Shown piece after piece: positions 45,201 through 55,034 of a stretch of DNA of 64,000 nt. The notes below the pieces were generated by a model that had not been told where the DNA came from, did not search any database, and saw only the letters and a program-made list of their open reading frames with translations. This DNA is from Tretioscincus oriximinensis (Eukaryota; Chordata; Lepidosauria; Squamata; Gymnophthalmidae). Location: assembly GCA_022410635.1 (NCBI GenBank), contig JAJVDF010000002.1:3803558-3867557 (forward strand). The letters run 5' to 3'. How positions within the stretch are numbered: position 1 is the first letter of the stretch; each line of letters opens with the position of its first letter. The position numbers were made by a program, and so were the translations under genes.

Positions 45201-48200
45201 TGGCCCNGATACTATGGAATGGCCTCCCCCCGGAAGCACGCCTGGCGCCATCTTTACAATCTTTTCGGCGCCTGGTAAAGACCTGTCTCTTCACCCGGGC
45301 CTTTTCGGGTTAGCTCCCCCATCAGAGGACGACATTTTAAATTCTTGTGTTTCTTTTATAGTTTTAATGTTGTGAAGGTCATGACGACCTGAATTTTTAA
45401 CTTTTGTAAGCCGCCCTGGACACCTTCGGGGGGAAGGGCGGGGTAAAAATCTTTAAATAAATAAAATAAAAATAAAGATGTAACCAGGGCCCAGGAAGTG
45501 CTTGCCAGGAGAGTGTTTCGGTCATTATCATTCTGCTTTTGCTCACATGTTATATGAAGGAGAACCACTTCCCACGGGTGAGTACTGGCTAATATTTGTT
45601 AGCACACACAATCCACTTCCCCTTACCTGTCCATGTTCTCTGTAAAGTAATGGTAAAATGCTGACATTGCGGGTGAGAGTTACAAATGGCCGCAGCTTCC
45701 TCTGCATTGTGAACAGAAAGCAAGCATCCCGAATGGCTATATGATGGCCAGCATCTATAATCCTCTGTGGCTGAGCTATGGAGTACTGTGACAACACTGT
45801 ATTCTTTGGAGACAGAGAAGGAAACAAAAGAGAAAATAGCACATGTGTTTCTGGTGGTAACAGACAGATGACCCGAACATGATGATAATATGCTAGAAAG
45901 GAATGGAAATTCAATGTCTTCCATTCACACTTCACATAATCTAAAGTCTTTTGTAAATTTGTCACATGTTTAAGTATCCAGACTCAGAAAAATCTAGCAA
46001 ATTTGCTTTCATTGGAAAAGTTCAAGCCAACAGGTATTAGAAACCAGGCTGGTTATCTCTGAGCAGGGCTGTTCCTTCAAATGATGGGTAATTTTATTGT
46101 TTGGTCTTTTTTCACAGTGCAAACGTTATGGAAACTGAAAATGGTACCTTTTAAATAGGAAGTGTTTTTCTGCAGATAAAGTCCAGACTTGTACAAAAGC
46201 AAAACCTTCTGAAATGCTCTTAAGGTTTCATTGATTCCATATTGCAAATCACCTATGTTTACAGAGAATAAACTGTTTAANGAAACAGATACTGAAAACA
46301 CCTCTTGTTTAAACTTGTGATTCTAATGGCTCTTACTTGTAGCATTCAGTATATCCTTCAGTATGTGTTGCAAAGGAACAGGAGCAGAATGTGGCAGGAG
46401 ATACATGAAGAAATATCTAACAAAGAAAAAGGACAACAGAAGATAAGATATTGAATGCAAATATCTGTACTATAATAAAGACTGTCCAGTGATAGCACCT
46501 GTAAGGTACTTAACTGACAGAAAAAACTGTCAGTCAAGTGTCCTATGGAGATGGGACCTCCCATTGCCACCAGGGTGTCATGTTTGGTCCACCGCTGGGG
46601 GAGGTGTGCACCNCCCCAAGCGGCAAATCAGGCCAGAGGGACGCTTGTTTGGCCCACTTCTGGGGGTGGCAAGTGCCTTACCCATGAACCATGTTGCATG
46701 ATCCAAAGGGTGGACATGGTCTGGATCACCATTCATCCTTGTTATCTGGCCTCCAACTAGAATGGAGGTCCTGCCTAAGGTTAGAGAGGCAGGATGTCAT
46801 TAAAAGGTCAATGGCAACTAGCTGACAGGTGAAGAATGTGCCTTATTTCATAGAATCGCAGAATCATAGAGCTCAAAAGGACTTCCAGGGTCATTTGAAG
46901 ACTTCCAGGAAAGGGAAACGCAACACCTCCTGTAGCAACCTATTCTTCTGGCTTATCATNCTTACAGTCAGAAAGTTTTTCCTGATATGTAATCTGTATC
47001 TACTTCCTTGCAGTTTCATCCCATTGTTCTTAATTCAATTATTTGCCAATGAGAATAAAGCTCATCCCTGTGACTGGATTCTTTTTGTGCCTAGAGTATT
47101 TTGTAAAAGGAAAGATCCCTCAAAGAAATATCGGAGACCAAGGCCAGGTATTTTGCCAGGATTATCCAATGGCGGATATCTNAAAACGTTGGTTGCCAAG
47201 GGACAAAGGGGGCTCTATCCCGAACTTCGCCTAGAAATATCTGGGGGGTCATTGTGGCAAACCTGGGTGCCAATTTAGGTCTCTTTCTGCACTAAACCAA
47301 CCATATTTGGCAGTATCTCTCGGAAAAAATAAGCCTTTATCACACCGTAACAGCAGCTACTACCTGTTCAATAGGGGATTGCCTCACCTATAGACAAAGC
47401 ATGCATCATGATATTAAAAATTAGTATCTAAAAATCTGCCTTGTTTTTAATTTTTTTTAATAAAAATTTAAGAGGAGCTGTGCTGATTTGTTCCAGGCCA
47501 CAGCCATGTAGTCTAATAATCTGCCTCACACCAATTGGATTGGGCAATCTTAATTTATTCTTTTATTTATTTATTTGTACTTATATCCCGCCCTATACCC
47601 AAAGGTCTCAGGGCAGCCAATCATAGGGTGGCATATATAGCTTTTGTTGCTTTCTCCACAACAGACACCCTGTGAAGTAGGTGGGGCTGAGACAGTTCTA
47701 AAGAACTGTGACTGGCCCAAGGTTACCCAGCTGGCTTTCATGGAGGAGTGGGGGATCAAACCGGGAGACTACCANATAAGAATCCAACACTCTAACCACT
47801 ACACCAAACCTTCACACACTCTTGTAAATGGTCCTTAGAGGAATTCTACCTGGCAGAAACTGGTCAGTATTAGATCAGCTCAGTTACCTGTGGCAGATGA
47901 TAGCCAAGCAGCAAGACAGAAGACAGACAGGGCAGTGCGTTCTGTCTGCTGTCTTCAGTAATTTGGCGACGATGGATGGAGCAATTGAACAAGCAGGAAG
48001 GGCTGGAAGGCGAGCGGCAGAAAAGAAAAAGCCCTGGAAAGCACCTTAAAACACTGCAGCGGCCTCCATGCACATCTGCTACTGAACAAAGAGGCAGAAG
48101 GCTGCGCACCAACTCCCTCTGCTCTGCCTGTCGCTGTCCAATCCACTCAGCATAGCCAAGGAGGGAGAAAAAAAGGTGCTGAAATGGACAACAGAGTTGC

Positions 48201-51200
48201 TTCTTCAACTCAGGGCACACGGGCAGGAATAGTAGGGGCCCTTTACTAGAGCCCAAGGGCCCTTTATCGAGGCCCCAAAAGGGGGCACACGTGCTCTCAG
48301 GCAACCTGACATGCTGGCCAGTCTGCTCCGGGATTATCTCCTGCCATCTGGCCAACACAGCAGGAGGCAATTCTATAGAAAAGTCTCACAATTTCTGCTT
48401 GCTGTTTGGCAATAGAAAGAAGAGAGCAATGCATAATGAACTATACTTTAATTTTTACATGTGTAAAAAAAAAAAATCAAAATTGTTCAAAGTCGTTCCC
48501 TACTCTTTGATCTTCATAATTCCATCCCTTCCACGCTATTTATTTATTTAAATGTTATCCAACATACCGGTAGGCGTTAAAAAGATTCCTTTTTTCGTTT
48601 ATTCCTTCACACTGTCCATGCGCGGTGCATTTAAGGGAAAAAAATTTAGTGGGAAATTCTATTCTGCATTCCTCATCGCTACTACATGACAATTCTTCGG
48701 TGCTCACGTCATCAAGATCTGTAAGTTTCAGGCTTCCATTCACCATAACAAATTGCTTGGGTTGGAAATCCAGCAGACCAATGGAGCCCAATGGAGAACG
48801 AGCTAAGTAGTAGAGCAATTCTACCAGATCCAGACAAATCTGAAAGAGAGTGCATATGTCAATGATAGATTATGATAATGATGATGATGTTTTGCAGACT
48901 AGTTGATACAAAAACATACTAAAGAAGAAGAACCTGGTTTTTATATCTCACCTTTCTCACCGAAGGTTGATTTTCGCTCGAAGGCTTACGTATATTCTAT
49001 CTTCCCCACCAAATTAGTGGTGGTACCCCCGAATCTACTTGAAATATCGATTACAAATCTACTTTCTTTCTTATAGCTAATTTGGTTAGATCTGAAGCCT
49101 GTAGAGGGCGCTCACCCGTCTCCATGGCCCACACAAGGCTTCGAGAACAGATTGAAAGACCATCTCTTAACGACTACGCCATTCATGCCTCGAAACGCAA
49201 AGCAAGATCCAGAGGGAAGAATGCCTATGAGGTAGCTAATCCTGGGCTGCAAATATTTTCTGCTATAACAGTACTGATGGTTTNAGAGAAATAGCCTTGT
49301 TAGTCCAGTAGAAAGTCAGCAAAGAGGCTAGTCGCACATTTGCATAGGCTTTGTCATCTCCCATACACAGTTTTCTATAAATACCTGACCCTGACATTAG
49401 TCCCTCAGCAACTGAAGAAGTAGCCGTGTCTACGAAAGCTTATGCCAAGTACTGATGATGCTACACAGCTTCGTTGAGGTATCTCTGAAGCAGCAAGATC
49501 TCAGAATTACAGTGTCACCTTGCAAACTACACTGCAATCTTTGTTACCTTACATACTCGGTCTTCTCTCTTAACTTTTGTAATGGATCCCCCTCGTACGA
49601 TGCAAGCTAATTAAGCATTTGCGTCAGCAATAATGTCAGCTAACATGCAAGTTCATGACCTTTGGAAGAGATGTGAGATAATTATCACACCTGGAGGCAT
49701 GTTGGGAAATGACATTTGTACTATTTTGTCATTGACACTATGAATCCACTGAAACTGCTGACAGGTACCTATCCCAGCATTCAACTTCTGTATGAACTCT
49801 GGTACTTTCTAAAAGTTTGGGTTTTTCTTATAAAAGAAACTCATACAAGCATGGAATTTAAGAATATAAGAGGAACCCTGCTGAATGGGGACACAGCCCA
49901 ACAAGTCCAGCATCCTATCACACACAGTGGCCCACCAAACGCATCTGGGGATCTCAAGCACAAGAAGGCAAGACTTTNTTGTAGCACTTTAATGCTTTAA
50001 AGTACTTTAGATACTAACAAGAAAAAGGTAGGCGACATGATCTACGGTAGGCAAGTCAACTTCTTCTGATGCTGAATACGGCCTGTTATCATTTAACCCC
50101 AAAAATGTAGCCTGAATTTAACCCCAAACACAAGGCTATTAGTCTGAAGCCAGAATTAAATTCAGTGCTAGATCAATAGCATGACAGTAAGACAATGATC
50201 AATTCTAATGAAACTACAGAAGACAAGAGACATAAATGCCCTGTCTCCACTGAGCCCTATTCTGGGTTATATCCGGGGCTAGAGATATGCAGGCAGGATA
50301 GCTCAGTTGCTAAGGAAATGGACTCTCAGCTGGGAGATGAGGTTTCGAAGCCCTGTGTGGGATGTGGGGAAGAAAAAGAACTTGGTTCTTATACCCCGCT
50401 TTTCTCACCTTTCAAAGGGACTCAAAGTGGCTTACAAGGATATATCTTCCCCACCAGGCTATGGTGGTTCCCATGTATCTACTTGCAGTCAGTTGCAATT
50501 TCTTGCAATTCATGCTTTCGAATAGCTGGGTTGGCTAGAGCTACAGGCTAGTGGAAGGTGCTCACCCCTCCCCACTTCCAACACAGGGTTTCGAAACCCC
50601 ATCTCCCAGGTGAGAGACGAATTCCTAAGCAACTGAGCTATCCGTGCTCAGTTGAGCACCTTCCACTTGCCTGTAGCTCTAGCCAACCCAGCTATTCGAA
50701 AGCATGAATTGCAAGAAATTGCNACTGACTGCAAGTAGATACATGGGAACCACCACAGCCTGGTGGAGAAGATAGAATGAAAGCCTTCAGGCGAAATAAC
50801 CTTGTAAGGCACTTTGAATCCCTTTGAAAGGTGAGAAAAGTGGGGTATAAGAACCCAGTTCTAATGAAACTACAGAAGACAAGAGACAGAAAAGCCCGTA
50901 TAGACTGTGTACTTGACTTCTTGCAAATGTTTTTTCAAGAATCCTGCCTGTTGGGGCAGTATAAAGACATCCATTAGTTATTAGAAGCAAGAGAATCTCA
51001 TTTAAAAAGCAAAAGGCTTTTCCCAGGGAGAACAAGAGGGGGAACATATTATGGCAGAACAAATGCAAGATGACAATCAAGAATGCTAAGAGGAATTCTG
51101 AAAAGAACATTGCAATGAATACTACAAGAAATAACAGAATTAAAAATCCTACCAGAAAAGCAGTTGGACCACTAGATAGTAATGGCCAATTAAGGAGGAT

Positions 51201-52792
51201 ATGAAAAATACAGAGACAGTAAATGAGTTATTTGCTCCTATTTCACTGAGGAGGAGAGAGGAAAGGTATCCGCCCAGAAATCACTACCCATTATTGAAAA
51301 GCCTATAAAGATGCAAAGGACTTGCCCTGTGTTCCTTATTAGATCCAGCACAGCTGTTAGCTTGACATCGTTGTTCTAGCAGGTTGGGATTCCCAGGCCC
51401 AAGGACCTGTTGATCCATTATGCTCTTGGTTAGTAGGTTTCCATGATTTTTAAAACTTCTGCACACTCCCAACTTTGAAAATGTGCACAGAGTATTTGCA
51501 TTTTGACATTTCTGTTAGTGGATTACACTGCTAACTAAGATAGTTTCTGGACTTGCTAGCACAAGGTTAGTCCTCTGGGTCTCTCTCTTATTATTCCCGT
51601 ACAGATTAGAGAGTCCACAACTCTTGCTAGCCTGCTATAATCATAACAAATGCATCATAGCTGGTTAGGTGACCAGGTTGGGATATGGTTGATCTGAAAG
51701 ATTTGGAGCACCACAGAGCTGAGTACCGCCTGTTATGGAACAAGGCAAATGGCCAGTTCTAGACCAATGAGACCATGGAAACACTCTAGCTGGATTGGTT
51801 CTAATGGACCACATCCCCACACTCCTTACAACTTTATACTCACTATGTGTTGTTGAAGGAAGTTAACTAATAAATGCAGAGAATAACTAATAAATACTAC
51901 AGTCTAGTACCAATCTCTGCCCCACAATTGCTAGGGAGTTTTCTAGCCAAAGCAANATTAGTTGGAAAATGGATGGATGTTACTAAAATGGATGTGTAGA
52001 TACTACTTCCAGGTTGGAGGGTCAGGCAGTATATCTTTAAACTTCATTTGTAAGGAATCAAGAGCAAATTAATGTTTTGCTTTAATCTCCAGCTTGAAAT
52101 GTCCAGAAGCAACTGGTGGGCCACTGTGTGAGACAAGATGCTGAACCAGTTGGGCTGTGGCCTGATCCAGCAGGACTCCTCCTACGTTCTTAATCTTGAA
52201 TTCAGAGAAATAGCTGTGTTAGTCTAGTACAAAGTACAGCAAAGGGGCTAGTAGCACTTAGAGACTAACTGTAGAAAAGTAGGTGGCATAATTTTTCATA
52301 GACACATCTGAAGAAGTAGACGTGTCTACGAGAGCTGATGCCATTTACTTTTCTACTGTTATGTCTCTAAGTACTACTAGCCCCTTTGCTGGACGTTCTT
52401 AAACTTGGCCTAGGATACTGTTTCTAATGACCTTTCAGTTAAAGGTCAAAATAGCCACTCCCCAATTCATTTTTTATTTTGTGACTTTTCCCAATCATTG
52501 GCAGAATCAAGCTGTTCCAATGGAATCAAAGTGCTGCTTCTTGTAAGCAATCAGCAAAGAAGCCCCCAGTTTCCCTAGCAGCAGTCATGGGACTTTGCAT
52601 AGACTCAGCCTGTATCTTTATGCTGATGATCAGCCCCCCCCCCCCCCAATGTTTTTGTTTTCTTACTTTAAATCTCTCCTCCCAGGGGGTCTGCAGCAGC
52701 TTAATCATTTCCAGAGGGGTTCCCAATTCCACAGCGGTGACTACCTTCATCTCATGATCTAAACCNCCACCATCGCAGCACTGGCCAAGGAA
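42171..52792 (-). CDS. PKDCC: PKDCC/VLK-family secreted protein kinase, 3' half of gene (six exons, 5' end missing)
   Basis: Spliced CDS: join of 52792-52667, 48839-48568, 46416-46337, 46252-46148, 45803-45627 and 42274-42171 on the minus strand. All junctions are AG/GT and every phase fits (0, 0, 2, 1, 1, then stop), giving 864 nt, 287 residues plus TGA. The family is an atypical secretory-pathway kinase that phosphorylates tyrosines on secreted and extracellular proteins. Visible hallmarks are the ELGTPLEMI segment before the catalytic region, LLDFQPKQF in the catalytic-loop position, LTDLDD in place of DFG, and the CEGINEKRN and EDYRCWPSY blocks. Eight cysteines and five N-glycosylation sequons (NGS, NAT, NET, NTS, NRT) fit secretion. 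The exons carrying the signal anchor and the ATP-binding lysine are not seen. From memory of mammalian PKDCC the match is moderate, so a PKDCC-like paralog is more likely than the strict ortholog. Family assignment is strong; orthology is open. Confidence 0.88.
42800..42910 (+). mobile_element. CR1 3' end
   Basis: TTGCCTTCTTCTGCTTGGGA, GGTGCAACTGGTGGGCC, GACTAGATATGCTC, ACTTATGTTCTTAT. Confidence 0.72.
43110..43185 (+). repeat. L2-type 3' end
   Basis: GCTTGCCCTGGGACCCATGG, AGAAGAGTGGGATATAAAT, then an AAATAAAT tail. Confidence 0.55.
43190..43470 (+). mobile_element. CR1 3' fragment
   Basis: GCAACCTGGATAGCTTTAAG, GATGGAGCAACAGCAGG and GACTGCCCAGATGCAATTGG to TTATGTTCTATGTTCTA. Confidence 0.82.
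43836..45478 (+). mobile_element. L2-clade LINE, 5'-truncated, most intact LINE coding region here
   Basis: It begins in the RT N-terminal domain ([37 protein letters not shown]). Then come [20 protein letters not shown] and [19 protein letters not shown], then YADDTQLY (about 44472), [13 protein letters not shown], and the C-terminal [20 protein letters not shown] and [15 protein letters not shown] blocks. One continuous frame runs 44408-45313. Frameshifts occur at the G-run near 44110 and near 44410. The 3' UTR ends GGGAAGGGCGGGGTAAAAAT and an AAATAAA tail. It lies antisense in the last intron of the kinase gene. GC content is well above its surroundings. Confidence 0.93.
45627..45803 (-). 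CDS. PKDCC: PKDCC-family exon, cysteine-rich C-terminal exon
   Basis: 177 nt. The acceptor is a pyrimidine tract ending in CCAAAG; the donor is GTAAGG after ACATGGACAG. It encodes (E)[47 protein letters not shown] and TLQRTWTG. The EDYRCWPSY block, the spacing of the four cysteines and the TTWTG-like end are typical of the PKDCC C-terminal region. It ends in phase 1; the G joins GG of the last exon. Confidence 0.9.
46148..46252 (-). CDS. PKDCC: PKDCC-family exon, C-lobe helix exon
   Basis: 105 nt. The acceptor is CATAG; the donor is GTACCA, a weaker match than the others. It encodes [17 protein letters not shown] and [17 protein letters not shown]. Two N-glycosylation sequons (NET, NTS) are visible. 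It ends with a single G that joins AA of the next exon to make GAA (Glu). The match to the family's LxKVLxLYxSGxYLQ pattern is clear. Confidence 0.87.
46337..46416 (-). CDS. PKDCC: PKDCC-family exon, short C-lobe exon
   Basis: 80 nt. The acceptor is a T-rich tract ending in GTTAG; the donor is GTAAGA. The first base A completes the CGA arginine left open by the upstream exon. It encodes [16 protein letters not shown] and ILKDILNAT, matching the C-lobe region after NEKRN in PKDCC. The exon ends with one base (A) that joins GT of the next exon to make serine. The following intron is only 84 bp. Confidence 0.88.
46848..47090 (-). mobile_element. CR1 3' fragment, classical type
   Basis: CATAGAATCGCAGAATCATA, CACCTCCTGTAGCAACC, AGAAAGTTTTTCCTGATATG, GAGAATAAAGCTCATCCC; antisense, inside the intron between the first two C-lobe exons of the kinase gene. 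Confidence 0.75.
47558..47813 (-). repeat. L2-type tail plus Sauria-type SINE
   Basis: 47558-47620 has the TTTATTTATT and TATATCCCGCCCTATACCC tail. 47625-47813 is an antisense SINE: CAGACACCCTGTGAAGTAGG body, GGATCAAACCGGGAGAC (B box) and TCTAACCACTACACCAAAC (A box). Confidence 0.8.
48568..48839 (-). CDS. PKDCC: PKDCC-family exon with catalytic loop and metal-binding motif
   Basis: 272 nt, starting in phase 0 after TCTCTTTCAG and ending two bases into an arginine codon (CG) before the donor GTATGT. It begins [19 protein letters not shown], continues with the catalytic-loop equivalent LLDFQPKQF and the LKLTDLDD metal-binding segment, then a four-cysteine stretch (ELSC, EEC, LKC, GQC), and ends [13 protein letters not shown]. 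An NGS sequon lies just before LTDLDD. No stop or frameshift occurs over about 90 codons, which argues for a functional gene. Confidence 0.92.
48922..49195 (-). repeat. tRNA-derived SINE, diverged
   Basis: AAGAAGAAGAACCTGGTTTT, ATATCTCACCTTTCTCACC, AGAGGGCGCTCACCCGTC, GGCTTCGAGAACAG (B box), CTTAACGACTACGCCATTC (A box). Confidence 0.7.
49284..49447. mobile_element. Penelope-like repeat, internally deleted copy
   Basis: AGAGAAATAGCCTTGTTAGT and GCAAAGAGGCTAG are followed directly by the long-copy part (TCTCCCATACACAGTTTTCT, ATAAATACCTGACCC) and CTGAAGAAGTAGCC, TCTACGAAAGCTTATGCC. Confidence 0.6.
49860..49978 (-). mobile_element. CR1 3' end
   Basis: AAGAATATAAGAGGAACCCT, CAACAAGTCCAGCATCC, GTGGCCCACCAAACGCATC. 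Confidence 0.7.
50080..50290. repeat. Unnamed repeat shared with 56640-56850
   Basis: CCTGTTATCATTTAACCCC, AATGTAGCCTGAATTTAACC, TCAGTGCTAGATCAATAGC, GATGAAACTACAGAAGAC-like and CACTGAGCCCTATTCTGGG occur in the same order at 56655-56850. Confidence 0.6.
50291..50862. repeat. SINE nested inside an oppositely oriented SINE
   Basis: The outer sense SINE starts GCAGGATAGCTCAGTTGCTA, has GGTTTCGAAGCCC (B box), stops at about 50369 and resumes at about 50647 (TTGAGCACCTTCCACTTGCC) to GGGGTATAAGAACCCAGTTC. The inner antisense SINE occupies about 50370-50646. The pair forms a long hairpin, and a TCTAATGAAACTACAGAAGA copy lies on each side (50202, 50859). Confidence 0.75.
51080..51290 (+). mobile_element. 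CR1 internal fragment (linker before RT)
   Basis: Translation gives [21 protein letters not shown] and LDSNGQ, the same segment as minus-strand 7125-6940 in the long CR1. Confidence 0.72.
51290..51955. other. Unassigned intronic sequence
   Basis: Intron of the kinase gene; nothing recognised. Confidence 0.4.
51955..52190 (+). mobile_element. CR1 3' end, diverged
   Basis: TGGATGTGTAGATACTACTT, GGTGGGCCACTGTGTGAGAC, GGCCTGATCCAGCAGGACTC, CTCCTACGTTCTTA. Confidence 0.72.
52202..52398. mobile_element. Penelope-like repeat, inverted dimer in intron
   Basis: TTCAGAGAAATAGCTGTGTT, GCAAAGGGGCTAGTAGCAC, ATAATTTTTCATAGACACAT meet head-to-head with CTGAAGAAGTAGACGTGTCT, ACGAGAGCTGATGCC and ACTAGCCCCTTTGCTGGACG. 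Confidence 0.65.
52633..52647. repeat. Poly-C run 20 bp downstream of an exon donor
   Basis: A run of about 15 C lies in the intron just after the 52667 donor (G-run in the transcript). Such runs near donors can act as intronic splicing enhancers; here this is only a positional remark. Confidence 0.5.
52667..52792 (-). CDS. PKDCC: PKDCC-family exon, end of N lobe/hinge (first visible exon)
   Basis: 126 nt, 42 codons, phase 0 at both ends. The acceptor is a T-rich tract ending in CAG; the donor is GTAAGA after TTTAAA. It encodes [10 protein letters not shown], then [14 protein letters not shown] and TPWEERFK, matching the kinase stretch just before the catalytic region in PKDCC. The single N at 52766 is the third base of a GGN glycine codon, so it does not affect the protein. 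This exon fixes the reading frame for the rest of the gene. Confidence 0.88.
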
Positions 52793-52889
52793 CTGTAAAA
52801 AAGGAAANCAATAAAGAGGTCATTTTTCTATTGCTGTAGACAAAGGATTAGTTTCTAAGCCTGTAATAATAATAACAACAACAATAACA

Positions 52890-52990
52890 CTTATTTATAA
52901 CACCTTTTTCACCAAAGGGCAGCAAACACGGCTTTTGTTGCTTTCTCTGCAACAGACACCCTGAGAAGTAGGCGGGGCTGAGAGAGTATC
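52890..52990 (-). repeat. SINE fragment
   Basis: CACCTTTTTCACCAAAGGGC, CTCTGCAACAGACACCC and GTAGGCGGGGCTGAGAGAG, the central part of the Sauria-type SINE. Confidence 0.6.
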
Positions 52991-53071
52991 TTCACATACT
53001 GAATCCAAAAGTCTTGAAAGCTACACACTGTTGCCTCTAGTCCAAATTAAATGCCAGAAAAAATGCACTTT

Positions 53072-53285
53072 TTAAGACAGTCTGGTATAGTGGTTAGAGT
53101 GATAGACTCTTATCTGGAAGTCTCCTGGTTCAATTCTGCATTCCTCNACAAAAAGCCAGCTAGTCACAGTTCTTTGGAGCTCTCTCAGCCCCAGCTTCTT
53201 CACAAGCTGNCTGTTATGAAGAGAATAAGCCACTTTGATTCCCTTGGGTTGAAAAAAAGCAGGGGATAGAAAACTACTCTTCTTT
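53072..53285 (+). repeat. Sauria-type SINE
   Basis: GGTATAGTGGTTAGAGTGAT (A box), TGGTTCAATTCTGCATTC (B box), TTCCCTTGGGTTGAAAAA tail and ACTACTCTTCTTTCCCTTC end. Confidence 0.85.
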
Positions 53286-54370
53286 CCCTTCTATACTTCT
53301 ATAATTATGGGGAGGATGAGGCCACAAGTGTCTGCATGTTGCCACATCTAAACTGCCATTTTTTATGTGTATGAATGCAGCCTAAAGGTGTGTGTGGATG
53401 CTGGAAAAAACATGTTGAGAAGGAGCATGGATTTACCTAAAAATCATTTAGAAGGTAGGATCTCCTTCTGAGATTTCATCAAAGTAATAATATTCGTATT
53501 TGATTATTTCCAAGCGTGTTGGTGCTGGATATAAACCATAAAGTTAATTAGTTTGCATTTTGAAGTGGAGTGATTGCATCACCCCAACAAGAACCCGTCC
53601 CCATTGATGTTTATTTACTCTGAATCCAGCCAAGAGCAATTTTCTCCCAAAGCAGTATAGCAATCTGATTCCCAGCGGCTGCCTCTCGCACCCATCAGAG
53701 TTCTGTTAGATCGTTAGCAATAATTGAGAGAAACCTCAAATCTTTGTTTACAAGCCTGTAGATGTCAGGGCTTCACTTATCTAAGCGCATTTGATTAAAG
53801 GCNTCATTCAAGCATGTAAAATCCCTTGGCAAAAAATAAAAAAATGCTTGGATGATGGTTTCCCTTTCTTGCCTTTTTATAAAAAAAATGTCTATTAAGG
53901 TTGGAGTGACAGAATTCCACAGCAACCTAACTTTGCAGTCCTCACCACGCCTTGCTCAAGAGACCAGATCCGACCAACAAAATGTAACGCAAAAGAGAGA
54001 CACACAGATATTTCCCTGAGATTTTATGAGCATTTTCAGCACCCAAACTGGTGACTTCTTCTTCCACATGCAACAATAACCACCCCCCAGTAAATCCCAA
54101 ACTTTCTGCATTTCAGCCCCGTACTTCCATCTATCTGACATCCCCNCAAAATGAGCAGCTTTCTAAATTTTAGAGAACCCATGCTAAGGATGGCTTGGNT
54201 GGGAGATTTAGGGAAGAGGAAGATTTTAAGATTATTTTTTAAGCATGCATGAAGTGCTCCGTGCCTCCTTTGGTAGAATGTTAAGATACTTTATAAGCAT
54301 GTTCCTGAATTTTTCTGCACTCTTTTAAGTTTTTGTCACAATTTCTCTTTCTCTCTGATTGGGGGGAATC
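53285..54370. other. Unassigned, low repeat content
   Basis: No exon or repeat recognised. The tract 53440-53830 has balanced composition without repeats and could hold conserved non-coding sequence upstream of the first visible kinase exon. Confidence 0.35.
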
Positions 54371-54376
54371 ATAGCA

Positions 54377-55034
54377 AATATGAGGAGGGAATACTGTGTT
54401 CAATTCTGGTCACCACATCTCAAGAGAGATATTTTGGAACTGGAGAAGGTGCAGAAAAGGGCAACAAAAATGATCAAGGGTCTGGAGCACCTCCCTTACG
54501 AAGCAAGGCTGCAACGTCTGGGCCTCTTCAGCCTTGAAAGGAGACGTTTGAGGGGTGAGCTGATTGAAGTGTACAAAATCATGCATGGGATCGACAGGGT
54601 GAATAGAGAAAAAATGTTTTCTCTATCACACAACACAAGGACCAGGGGGCACTCTTTGAAACTGATGGGTCAAAAACTGAGAACAGACAAGGGAAAATAT
54701 TTTTTCACCCAGAGGGTCATCGGCCTGTGGAATTTACTTCCTGAAGAGGTAGTGGTAGCTAACAGCTTGGATAGTTTCAAGACAGGACTAGACAGGTTTA
54801 TGGACACCAANGGTATAAATGGATACTAGGATGGATGTCTGGATGTTGCCTCTGGGATGGAGCAACAGGCAGGACTCCTGAAATACCATTTGCAGGGAGT
54901 CATGAACAGGNGCATATTTTGCTTTCCTCTGTTTGGACTGCCCAGGTGCATCTGGTGGGCCTCTGTGTGACACAGAATGCTGGACTTGATGGGCTGTGGC
55001 CTGATCCAGGATGGCTCTTCTTATGTTCTTATGA
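54377..55034 (+). mobile_element. CR1 3' part, best preserved CR1 copy
   Basis: One open frame from 54377 to 54829 without stops: YCVQFWSPHLKRDILELEKV, GLFSLERRRLRGELIEVYKI, FFTQRVIGLWNLLPEEVVV, NSLDSFKTGLDRFMDT. Then the full 3' UTR to GGCTCTTCTTATGTTCTTAT. The lack of decay suggests a relatively recent insertion. Confidence 0.92.

Noticed and set aside
47870..48370. 166-residue open frame in the kinase intron
   Set aside because: Lies between two verified exons on the same strand, has no recognisable domain, and codon content looks random. Probably chance in a GC-richer tract.
53072..53160. tRNA-like A and B boxes (also at 8955, 37838, 55780-55862 and 57586)
   Set aside because: They are the heads of tRNA-derived SINEs followed by a SINE body and BovB-like tail, not functional tRNA genes.
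54377..54829. 151-codon frame considered as a host gene
   Set aside because: The sequence is the CR1 reverse-transcriptase C-terminal region followed by the CR1 3' UTR.
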